Source of the DNA: a virus
Reading direction: 5' to 3' (one strand)
Virus record (IMG/VR): IMGVR_UViG_3300031510_000035
Location: 1-25,402 of that record
Length of the DNA: 25,402 bases
The first letter of the stretch is position 1; every line of letters begins with the position of its first letter. Position numbers and translations under genes: made by a program. Below the pieces are notes generated by a model. It made no database searches. It was given only the letters and a program-made list of their open reading frames with translations, and was not told where the DNA came from. Of this stretch, positions 7,889 to 17,100 are shown piece by piece.

Positions 7889-10800
7889 TGCATGACCTAT
7901 CAAAAACTATCTCAGAGTATATTGAACAGCAGTTTCCTGCTGTTTATCGGGAAGACGGACCAAATCTAGTTGCTTTCACGAAAGCATACTATGAGTTTAT
8001 GGAAAGCACCTCAACGTCTCCGTTGACGCTCAGTCGCTCTATGTTTCAGAACAGAGACATTGATGAGACATTAGATAGTTTCTTAGTGCATTTTAAAGAG
8101 AAATATCTCGCACAGTTTCCGTATGCGAAAGCTGTAGATAAAAGATTTATCATCAAGCATATTATGGATTACTATCGTTCAAAGGGTACTCCAAAAGCAA
8201 CAGAACTTTTGATTCGTATGTTGTTCAACGAAGAAGCTTCAGTATATTATCCTGCTGATGATATTCTTCGTGCTTCAGATAGTAAGTATAAGATTCCAAA
8301 ATATATTGAAGTCACACAGTCCACAAGGTCTGCTGGGTTTATCGAGAATCAAATCACGGGTTCTAGATCTGGCGCTACTGCTTTCGTTGAAGGTCTTGTA
8401 AAGAAAAGAGTTCAAGGTCGTATCATTGATATTCTTTATATCAGTAATATCAAAGGCACATTTACAACAGATGAGTTAGTTAGTACTGACGGATTGCTCA
8501 CAAACGCCCCAAAGATTATCGGCTCACTATCTTCCATGAACGTTGTTAATGGTGGTAGAAATAACGCCGTTGGTGATGTGTTCGATGTAATTCATGACAC
8601 TGGTAGACAAGCTAAAGTTCGTGTTACTGGTATTGAGGATGCTACGGGTCGTGTTGATTTTGAACTTGTAGATGGCGGAACAGGTTATACGCTTAACGAT
8701 TTAGATGACGGCGACATTCTAGACGATTACACCGATGTTCGAGTTGCTACAGCGATGATTGCTGTTGATAACTCAAACATATCAAATCAGTTTATTCCGT
8801 TTGAGACTGTAAAGCAAGAGCGTGAGATTGTCGCACTACTCAGCGCACAAGATTTTGCTGATGAATATTTTGATAACGTAGCAAATACAACAGCAATTGC
8901 TGATGACTATGCGTTAGGTGTCAAAACATATGTCCAGCAACATACGGCAAGTGGTAGTAACGGCCCTCATTTTGCAAGACCAAGTGCTACAGATGGAGAC
9001 GAACTTTTAGTTCTTGTTGATGATGTGTTGGTTGCAGAATCTCTATATTCCACCAATGCAACACACGTTATTTTTGGTAGTGACCCAGCTGATGACAAAG
9101 TTGTAAAAATAATAGAATACTCTGAAGTTGCCAATGGTAAAATTGTAGTGTTGAGCGATGATGCTGCAAGCACAAGCGCAACTCTTGTGATCACAAGTGG
9201 CACGTTTGCTGCTCAACTCTCTATTGATACAGCAGATAATACAACACTATCTGCTGGTGAAATTGTAGATGAAGAATCTACAGTTGTTTTATATCATGAA
9301 GAGAACGGAAGCACTGTGTTTGCTAATGGCGATAAAGTTGAAATGAAGGCGTTGACAACTCCAACTACTGGACCTGCATATATTTCATCATATGCATATG
9401 GATATGTAGCATCGTCAAACACTACTTCTGCGACACTTGGACCTTCTTGGGGTACATTTACACCTACCAAAACAGCAAGTGTTTATTCTGCGAACGGTAC
9501 TGTAGTCGCAGCTAAAACAGAAACTATTACTAGCGTTGTTATCTCAACAGCAGGGGCAACCGGTATTGCCACATCAGCATCAGATGCTAATACTTGGAGC
9601 ATCGAAGTCGTATCTGGAGCATTTACTGCAACTAAGAAAATACGAGGTCGAGAGACTAAAGTTGAAGAGACGATTAGTGCTGTAACAGCAACTGGTGCTT
9701 CTGATGTTTGGTACAACGGTGTTGTAACAGCAAATGGTGTGATTGATACGATTGCTAACAACACCGTGACTGGTATTGTTGTTGGCCAGAACACAACATA
9801 CGTTGGTGTGTATAGTAATACTTCAGCATTCTCGTATGTTGAAGGCGCTGGTATGACGATTAAAACATCTCGTGAAGACTTGAAAGAAATCAATCTCGTA
9901 GCCCAACCAAATCTAGAACTCACAATCAACGCTCTTGGAACTGGTGGTGGAGCAACATTCCAGCCAGGCGCATTAGAGAACGAAGAAACTGTAACGCTAA
10001 ACACCGATTTTATTGGAGCCAATAACATTGCTAATCATGCTTTCTTAGATATGAGAGTTACAGGAGCAAATAGTAGCGTTGGTTTCGTGAGTACAATCAC
10101 GATTACAAATGGCGGCACTGGATACGCAAACGGCTCGACAGCCAGTCCTAACGTTACGTTTACTGGCGGTGGGTATGCTGACGGTAGTCCAGTTGTATCA
10201 GCAGCAGGCTTTATCACAACAAACGGTAGTGGTGTTATCACTGCTATCACAATAAACAATGGCGGTGAAGGACACTATACCACGCCAACAATCGTATTGC
10301 CAGATAATAGTGGTGGAACAGATGCTGTTGTAGTTGTCAATATGAGCCATGGTTATGGGTTTATCAGAAATCCAAACGGAAATTCGACAACTGCGTTTAA
10401 TCTACTATTCACATTTGATGATTTTACAATGGGCACTATAACATCGTTGACAAGAATTAATCCAGGTACTGAATATAACACTAACCCATTCATTTCAGTG
10501 CATAATAAATATATCGCAGCATATGACAGAAAAAACATTTATCTAAACATCACTCTTATCACGAGTAACTTTACGCCCGGTGAAATCATTCAACAAGATG
10601 GTACAGAGAAAGGTGTTATAATCTCTGCAAATAGTAGTGTATTACTTCTAAAAAGGACTCGTTTTAATACAAGTTGGAGTACCTCTAACATTATTGGTAA
10701 AAGTTCTGGCGCTATTGCAGGGTTTGCCGCTGGTAATGACAGTATCGACTTAACCTCTCGTTCGATGGGAGACAATGCTGTTATCACAGGTGATGTTATT

Positions 10801-11187
10801 GTCGCTGATGGTGTTGCTACTGGGGTTGAAGTCTTAGATTCTGGTTATGGCTACTTAGGCAATCAAGCAGTGTCGCTCACAAGTAATACTAATCAGTTTG
10901 TTATTACAGCTAACTCAGTTGTAGCAACAGAAGGCACCGGCACAGGCTTCTGGGAAACAACTACATCACATCTTAGTGATGTTTCGAAAATACGAGACAA
11001 TAAATATTATCAAGAATATTCGTATGATATTCAAACTGGCGTTTCAATTAATCGATATCGAGACATTGTAAAAAAAGTGCTTCATGTTGCAGGCACTGAA
11101 TTATTTGGTACAGTAGTAAAGAACAGTGTTATAAATACTAATATTACTACTGCTACTTCGACAACTGATACCGTATCCACATCATAA
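7888..11187 (+). CDS. Large virion structural protein in the gp7 position (probable baseplate wedge)
   Basis: Probable baseplate wedge protein of 1099 residues. T4 gp7 is 1032 residues and also lies between gp6 and gp8, but I see no clear sequence match to T4 gp7, so the name rests on position and size. The N-terminal about 140 residues are well organised: helical, with FPAVYREDGPNLVAFTKAYYEFME near 15-38 and HIMDYYRSKGTPKATELLIRMLF near 91-113. This type of start is common to structural proteins of marine T4-like phages. The rest is beta-rich and low in complexity, with a repeated GG-x-GY motif near residues 261, 739, 789, 857 and 983. The C-terminus (about 1035-1080) returns to an ordered segment (YYQEYSYDIQTG, RYRDIVKKVLHVAGTELFG). 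It starts on the last base of the gene 6 stop codon. An attached fibre or decoration protein is an alternative. Confidence 0.7.
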   Translation: MHDLSKTISEYIEQQFPAVYREDGPNLVAFTKAYYEFMESTSTSPLTLSRSMFQNRDIDETLDSFLVHFKEKYLAQFPYAKAVDKRFIIKHIMDYYRSKGTPKATELLIRMLFNEEASVYYPADDILRASDSKYKIPKYIEVTQSTRSAGFIENQITGSRSGATAFVEGLVKKRVQGRIIDILYISNIKGTFTTDELVSTDGLLTNAPKIIGSLSSMNVVNGGRNNAVGDVFDVIHDTGRQAKVRVTGIEDATGRVDFELVDGGTGYTLNDLDDGDILDDYTDVRVATAMIAVDNSNISNQFIPFETVKQEREIVALLSAQDFADEYFDNVANTTAIADDYALGVKTYVQQHTASGSNGPHFARPSATDGDELLVLVDDVLVAESLYSTNATHVIFGSDPADDKVVKIIEYSEVANGKIVVLSDDAASTSATLVITSGTFAAQLSIDTADNTTLSAGEIVDEESTVVLYHEENGSTVFANGDKVEMKALTTPTTGPAYISSYAYGYVASSNTTSATLGPSWGTFTPTKTASVYSANGTVVAAKTETITSVVISTAGATGIATSASDANTWSIEVVSGAFTATKKIRGRETKVEETISAVTATGASDVWYNGVVTANGVIDTIANNTVTGIVVGQNTTYVGVYSNTSAFSYVEGAGMTIKTSREDLKEINLVAQPNLELTINALGTGGGATFQPGALENEETVTLNTDFIGANNIANHAFLDMRVTGANSSVGFVSTITITNGGTGYANGSTASPNVTFTGGGYADGSPVVSAAGFITTNGSGVITAITINNGGEGHYTTPTIVLPDNSGGTDAVVVVNMSHGYGFIRNPNGNSTTAFNLLFTFDDFTMGTITSLTRINPGTEYNTNPFISVHNKYIAAYDRKNIYLNITLITSNFTPGEIIQQDGTEKGVIISANSSVLLLKRTRFNTSWSTSNIIGKSSGAIAGFAAGNDSIDLTSRSMGDNAVITGDVIVADGVATGVEVLDSGYGYLGNQAVSLTSNTNQFVITANSVVATEGTGTGFWETTTSHLSDVSKIRDNKYYQEYSYDIQTGVSINRYRDIVKKVLHVAGTELFGTVVKNSVINTNITTATSTTDTVSTS
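11130..11137 (+). promoter_or_regulatory. Candidate late promoter TATAAATA inside the gp7-position gene
   Basis: A second exact TATAAATA, 70 nt before gene 8 and within the coding end of the preceding gene. The position suits a promoter for gene 8 and downstream genes. However, an octamer like this is expected by chance about once or twice per strand in an AT-rich window of this size, so it is only a candidate. Confidence 0.35.
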
Positions 11188-11206
11188 AGCAAAGAAAAAG
11201 ATCTAG

Positions 11207-14092
11207 ATGACGAAATTAGTTACAAACAAATTCAAGACACATATGGCTGCTCAATTTATTGAGTCTGTTTCAGAGTCTTCAAACAGTTTATACTACGTAT
11301 TTACTGGCGAGACTTTGCCCTTTGCCGACGACAATGCGCCACCTGCCCCTGCGGACAGTACGTTTGGTGTGCATAATGACGTATATGATAATATTCTTTT
11401 TGGTAAGAAAATTGTTTCAGATGATGTAAAGCATATGATTCGCCGTGTTAATTGGGTATCAAGTAATACATATTCTGCTTACAGCTACACTGGCACAACT
11501 TTAGAAACCGATAACTTTTATGCCATCTCAGAAGAGAGTGGCAACTATGCCGTTTTCAAATGCTTAGATAACAACGGTGGTGCTGCTGCAACTGATAAAC
11601 CATTGTTCTCTGAGACATCAGCAGACGATGAGTTTTATCAAACTACTGATAAGTATGTATGGAAGTTGATGTACAACATTTCAGCAGCAGATTGGGCTAA
11701 GTTTGCTACAAACGATTTTGCTCCTGTTATTCCTAATGCTAATGTATCTGCAAATGCAGTTAGTGGTTCTATTGAAGCAGTGATTATCAACAGTGGTGGC
11801 GCTAAATATAACGCATACGCAAACGGCACATTCAAAGAAGTTTCTGTTGCGGGTAACACACTAATACATGGTCTTGAAAGTTCCAGTGTAACACTCAGCG
11901 CTAACACAGATTTCTATAAAAATAGCACACTCTATGTTAGGTCTGGTACAGGTGCTGGCCAAGCAAGAGATATTTCAGAATATATCGTTACTGGTTCTGA
12001 ACGAAGAGTGTTGATTAACCCAGCATTTACTACGGTACCAGATACATCTTCTGTCTTCGAAATTGGTCCTGGTCTCACAATCAAAGGCGATGGCGACGAT
12101 GCAGTTGTGGTTGCTACGATTGATACAACAGCAAATTCTATTTCAACAATCGAAGTTGTTAATAGAGGTTCTGGATATTCTTTTGCTGATATTATTATTT
12201 CAAGCAATGGTGATAGTATCACAGCAGCAAATCTCACACCAAGTCTCTCTCCACCTGGTGGGCATGGGTCTGATGTAGTCAATGAACTATACGCATCTCG
12301 TGCAGGCATCTCAGTAACATATGCTAATAACGAATCAAATACAATACCAACAACGAATGATTATCGCTCTGTTGGTATTCTTAAAGACCCATTATTCGCA
12401 AATGTAGAACTCACACTGACAACATCAACAGCATCATCGTTCTTAGATGGCGAAACAGTCATTCATTATGTGCCACAATCATCAAATACACTTCTTCGAT
12501 CTTATACCTACACGCTCTCAAGATATCAAACTCTCACAGTCAATACATCTACACTGACTGGATTCACTGCTGGTAATAAGATATCTGCTGATACGAAGGG
12601 CGGTATGGTTATCGCTTCAGGTTCTGCTGCTAACACAATTAATGTAAGATTAAATGAGGGAAGCGCCGCTTTTGCTGCTACTGATTTTATTGGTAACAAC
12701 ACAATTACAGAAGCTGTTAGTAGTGTAACTGCCGCAAATCCTGCTGTGGTTGCAACAGTAAACGCACATGGTCTTTCAAACGGCGCTAATGTATCATTCC
12801 ATGGTTTGAATGGCACTAATTTAGATGATGACGCCTCGCCAACTACTTATTATGCTAAGACAATAGATGCAACATCATTCTCTGTGTATACTGATGCTGG
12901 ATTGGCAGTACCTTTCAACAACAGTAGCGCATCCGGCGGCGTTGCAGGATTCGTTACAAATGGCAAAGACGTATTAGATATTAATGTTGTAGCATATGCT
13001 CATACTGGTAACAATGATCCAATTATAAGAAAAGATGATGCTAACAACGCTTTTGGCTTTAGTTCAAACCTACCGTTGACATCTATAGTAAAAAGAAACA
13101 ATTTGGTTGCTGCTCACACAACAACCTCTACAACATTCACACTCACTGATATTACGCTTGTACCTGCTAGTGATGTAATTACAATTGAAATATATACTAA
13201 TACAGAAACTGTCACTCTTCCAGATTACATTGGCAGAACAACTGCTGAAGTAAGTAACAGAGCGGGCGATGTTTTAAGATTGCGTAACATTCGTGGTGAT
13301 TTTGCAACAGGTTATAAAGTCAAAGGGCTTACTTCTGGCATTGTAGCAGAAATTGAAGCAATTGATAGAAGTTTCAGTACGTTCAATCAATTGACTGAAA
13401 TGGCAGTTCAAATCGTTGATGCTGGTACTGGTGATACGGGCGTTGCTAATACCGGGTTTACAATCGACCAGTTTGTAACACAAGACCAAGGTATTGCTGG
13501 TCCAGTTCAAGCTGCTGATGGTACTACATACGCTCACGGCACAGTGTTCGCTGTTTCAAATACAATCACTCGTTTTGTGAGTAGTATTACAGCAGCAAAT
13601 CCAGCGGTTGTTACAACAACAGTAGCGCATGGTTATTCTAACGGTCAAGTATTAGCTTTCAGAAGTCTTAACGGATCAACGTTTGCTAATACAGTTCCGA
13701 CATATTATGCTGAAATTAAAACTACTACATCGTTTTATGTTACAAGTGACGCAGCGCTTACAACTCGCATTAATAACAGCGCTAATACAGCAGCAAGTAC
13801 AGGAACTATTATTGCTTCTGGTATCGGCTCTATTGGTGCAAGCGCTTATAGAACGTTCTTCTTGAGTAATGTCAAAGGTATATTCGGTATATCTGATGAT
13901 GCGTCTGCCACAGTGAATACATTTGTTTCAAATACGTCAAGTGGTGGCACCGGAGCATCTGCGAAGATTACAAGTCGTATTGACGGAGACCTTGTAGATA
14001 ACTCCGGCGAAGTTATATATAAAGAAAACATATCGCCAGTCGCTAGGTCTAATGACCAATCTGAAAAAGTAAGAATTATTTTAGAATTCTAA
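11207..14092 (+). CDS. 8: Baseplate wedge subunit gp8, enlarged
   Basis: Homologue of T4 gp8, a wedge protein that binds gp7 and gp10 at the baseplate periphery. The two ends match the family. Residues about 1-185 run VTNKFKTHMAAQFIES, then APPAPADSTFGVHNDVYDNI, VKHMIRRVNWVSSNTY, YAVFKCLDNNGG and DKYVWKLMYNIS. The last 29 residues (933-961) run SGEVIYKENISPVAR, then DQSEKVRIILEF, closely like the T4 gp8 end. Between them the protein is far longer: 961 residues against 334. The extra part includes GG-rich strands like those of the preceding protein (near residues 190 and 325) and a duplicated module at 503-585 and 789-872 that resembles the FCCH-type module seen in phage tail proteins. It starts 19 nt after the gp7-position gene, with only a weak purine-rich leader. 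Confidence 0.85.
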   Translation: MTKLVTNKFKTHMAAQFIESVSESSNSLYYVFTGETLPFADDNAPPAPADSTFGVHNDVYDNILFGKKIVSDDVKHMIRRVNWVSSNTYSAYSYTGTTLETDNFYAISEESGNYAVFKCLDNNGGAAATDKPLFSETSADDEFYQTTDKYVWKLMYNISAADWAKFATNDFAPVIPNANVSANAVSGSIEAVIINSGGAKYNAYANGTFKEVSVAGNTLIHGLESSSVTLSANTDFYKNSTLYVRSGTGAGQARDISEYIVTGSERRVLINPAFTTVPDTSSVFEIGPGLTIKGDGDDAVVVATIDTTANSISTIEVVNRGSGYSFADIIISSNGDSITAANLTPSLSPPGGHGSDVVNELYASRAGISVTYANNESNTIPTTNDYRSVGILKDPLFANVELTLTTSTASSFLDGETVIHYVPQSSNTLLRSYTYTLSRYQTLTVNTSTLTGFTAGNKISADTKGGMVIASGSAANTINVRLNEGSAAFAATDFIGNNTITEAVSSVTAANPAVVATVNAHGLSNGANVSFHGLNGTNLDDDASPTTYYAKTIDATSFSVYTDAGLAVPFNNSSASGGVAGFVTNGKDVLDINVVAYAHTGNNDPIIRKDDANNAFGFSSNLPLTSIVKRNNLVAAHTTTSTTFTLTDITLVPASDVITIEIYTNTETVTLPDYIGRTTAEVSNRAGDVLRLRNIRGDFATGYKVKGLTSGIVAEIEAIDRSFSTFNQLTEMAVQIVDAGTGDTGVANTGFTIDQFVTQDQGIAGPVQAADGTTYAHGTVFAVSNTITRFVSSITAANPAVVTTTVAHGYSNGQVLAFRSLNGSTFANTVPTYYAEIKTTTSFYVTSDAALTTRINNSANTAASTGTIIASGIGSIGASAYRTFFLSNVKGIFGISDDASATVNTFVSNTSSGGTGASAKITSRIDGDLVDNSGEVIYKENISPVARSNDQSEKVRIILEF
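12713..12961 (+). repeat. FCCH-like module, copy 1 within gene 8
   Basis: Encodes residues 503-585 of the gp8 homologue: V-SSVTAANPAVVATVNAHG, then LSNGANVSF, YYAKTIDATSFSVYTDAGL and an NNS-rich tail. It pairs with copy 2 at 13574-13822. Similarity is mainly at protein level, so the duplication is old. The pattern ANPAVV...HG...NG...Y..TSF resembles what databases call the ubiquitin-activating E1 FCCH domain in phage tail proteins; this is from memory and was not searched. Confidence 0.6.
13574..13822 (+). repeat. FCCH-like module, copy 2 within gene 8
   Basis: Encodes residues about 790-872: F-VSSITAANPAVVTTTVAHG, then YSNGQVLAF, YYAEIKTTTSFYVTSDAAL and an NNSANTA tail. It aligns with copy 1 along its whole length with few gaps. 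Confidence 0.6.
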
Positions 14093-14103
14093 AGGGATAA
14101 GAA

Positions 14104-17100
14104 ATGGGATTAGATACCAATTTTAACCAAGACCCGTATCATGATGACTATGATGCTGATAAAGATTTCCATCGAGTTCTCTTTAAGCCGGGCGTTGCTG
14201 TTCAGGCTCGTGAACTAACACAGCTACAGACAATTCTTCAAAATCAGATTGAGCGTTTTGGCGACAATATTCTCAAAGAAGGTACAATCGTAAAGGGTTG
14301 TAGTTTTATCTATTTGACCAGACTTCCTTATGTAAAAATTAAGGATTTGCAAGTTGATGGTCAGCCTGTTGTTATGTCTAACTATCCAGAGCTTCGTGCT
14401 GTTGGTCTTTCTACTGGCGTTGAGGCATATGTTCTTCTTGCTCAATCTGGTTTAGAAACACAAACGCCAAATTTAAATACCTTATTTGTTCGTTATGTAA
14501 AAAGTAGTGGTGCAAATAAGACTTTTTCTTCGACGGAACAGATTCGTCTTGAAAACTTTACCTCTGCCGCTGTTATTACAACTGTCGAAGCAGCAGGCAC
14601 AGTAACAGGCGAAACTACAACTACTATTGGTAACGGTGTTGGTCTAAAAATATCTGATGGCGTCATCTATCAAAAGGGTTCTTTCGTATTAGTCGATGAA
14701 CAAACTATCGTTGTTGAAAGATATAGCATATCACCAGATAATATCTCTGTTGGTTTCGTTACAAAAGAAACTATCATCAATAGCTTTTCTGACACAACTC
14801 TTTTAGACAACGCTCAAGGATACAACAACGCTAACGCTCCTGGTGCTGATAGAATTCAACTAACTCCAGTCTTGACCGCTAAAACTACAGCGCTTGCAAT
14901 TGCTGATGAAAATTTCTTCACGATAATCGAATATCAGAATGGGCGACCAGTCAGAATTAAAGATTCTACGCAATATTCTGTCATTGGAGAAGAATTTGCT
15001 AGACGAACTGAAGAAGAATCTGGCGATTATGTCATTGAGAATTTTCCATTATCAATAAAAGCGGGTTCTAATTCTAGCTTTTTGGATATTGGTGTTGGGA
15101 AAGGTCTTGCTTATGTTGGCGGTAAAAGAATCCAAACTTCTGGAACAATTGACGTTCAGATTGATGCTGGTACCGAATTCGAAAGCGTTGATGAGCAGAA
15201 CATAACAACCAATATTGGTAACTATGTAATTGTTGATGAAATGATGGGGCATTTTCCTTTTAATCATATCGTTAATGTAGCACTATACAATACCGCACAA
15301 AACGTTTATGCTGGCACCCTTACTGCGACTCCATCCGGTACCGCTATTGGCACAGCTAAAATTAGAGGTATTGAATATCATAGTGGTACAATTGGCACTA
15401 ATACCTGTAAATATAAGGCTTATATTTTTGATATTAAAATGTCAAATGCTTCGTATACATTTGATACTCACGTCAAGCATATATGGTACGATGCCACAGT
15501 AGACGCCAAGGCTGATATTGTTTTAGATAATAGTAAAGCAAAACTATACGAAGTATCGTTTAAAAGAACTTTATGGACTGTAGGTCTCTCGTCTATCAAA
15601 ACGATCCCAACAAGCACAGCAGATTTCGTTTACAGAACAGTAAAATCTACTGGGCTAGTAGTATCTGATGGCGGTGCATTAACTATCACATTGTCAGGCA
15701 CAGACCGTTGGACATATGGCGCTTCTGCAACATTAACCGCAGCACAAAAAGAAGAAATCGTTTTAATCTGTAACGAAACAGTTACGAACTATACTTTAGG
15801 TAAACCAATTCCCATAGCTGGTGCCGTTACTACAAGCTCAGATGCTAAAACTTTAACTGTTGCCATTGGAGGCTCCAATCCAGGCGATGCGATGGACGTT
15901 ATTGCCTACTACAATGTGAAAAAGATTACTGCTGCTCCTGCTGAAAAGGTGACAAGAACTGCGTATATAAAAGTGGACGCCAGCGCACCTGCCAATATCA
16001 CTGGTACTTATTCACTTGGTATGCCCGATGTATATAAAATTCTAGCAGTATATAAAGGAACAGGCACTGCTTACAGCGAAACAGCAAACTCTACTAACGT
16101 TGACGTGACTAGTAACTTTATTTTGTTTCCCAATCAAAGAGATGCTTATTATGACAATTCGTATGTAAAGAAGAAGTCTGCTCTAACGATTGCCACTACT
16201 GATAATCTACTATTCAAGGTTTCTGTATTCCAAGAAAACAACTCTAGTGGCGATGGATATTTCAGCGTAGATAGCTATACGGATATTGATCCTGAAGATA
16301 TTCCTACGTATGAATCTGAATTTGGCGTATCATATGACCTTAGAAATGTTGTTGATTTCAGACCCTATTGTGTTAACACTTGTGTAGTTTCAACAACAAT
16401 TGGCAATGCTAATGTATCTGCTACTGCTGTAGGTTCTGCTGTAACTTTCCCTGCTGCTGAACAATATGTTGTTGCACCAAATCAGAATATGGAAATTGAT
16501 TACGAATATTATCTACCAAGAATTGATAGGCTCTTTCTTGATAGTGAAGGTAATATTAAAGCAATCAAGGGTGTTGCATCAGATAATCCAACAGCCCCGT
16601 CTCCTCCTTCAATGGGTATGCCTCTCGCTGTTATTAAAGTTCCGCCATTTCCTTCTTTGACTTCATTTGTTGCTAATAGAGCAGGTAAGCCCGCATATGC
16701 AGTAAAACTTATTCGTGATAACGTGAATAAGGGCTACACTATGAGAGATATTTCAAGATTAGACCGTAGAATTTCTCAATTGGAATACTATACTGTTTTG
16801 AATGCTCTTGAAACTGAGACAAAAGACAAAGAAATCTTAGATGAAGCTGGATTAAATCGATTCAAAAATGGTATCGTCTCGGATAACTTTGAGAATTTGC
16901 GTTTCTCTGAAGTGACTTCTCCTGAATTTTCTGCTGCTATTGACCCAGCATATAAAGAGATTACCCCAAAAATAAGACAGTTCGATATTGACCTTAAAGT
17001 AGCCGCCACAAGTAATGTAACAAACTTTGGCAATACTCTTATGTTGTCTAAAACTGACGTTTCTTTAATCAACCAAAGCTATGCTACAAAGACTAGAAAT

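Noticed and set aside
9483-10028. Open frame of 181 codons on the minus strand
   Set aside because: Opposite the low-complexity part of the gp7-position gene, with biased composition and no recognisable domain. It is explained by codon bias of the + strand gene.
14018-14025. TATAAAGA before the DUF4815 gene, and TATAAATG at 1882 before gene 5
   Set aside because: Each has one mismatch to the late promoter octamer and lies in coding sequence. Such near matches are frequent in AT-rich DNA.
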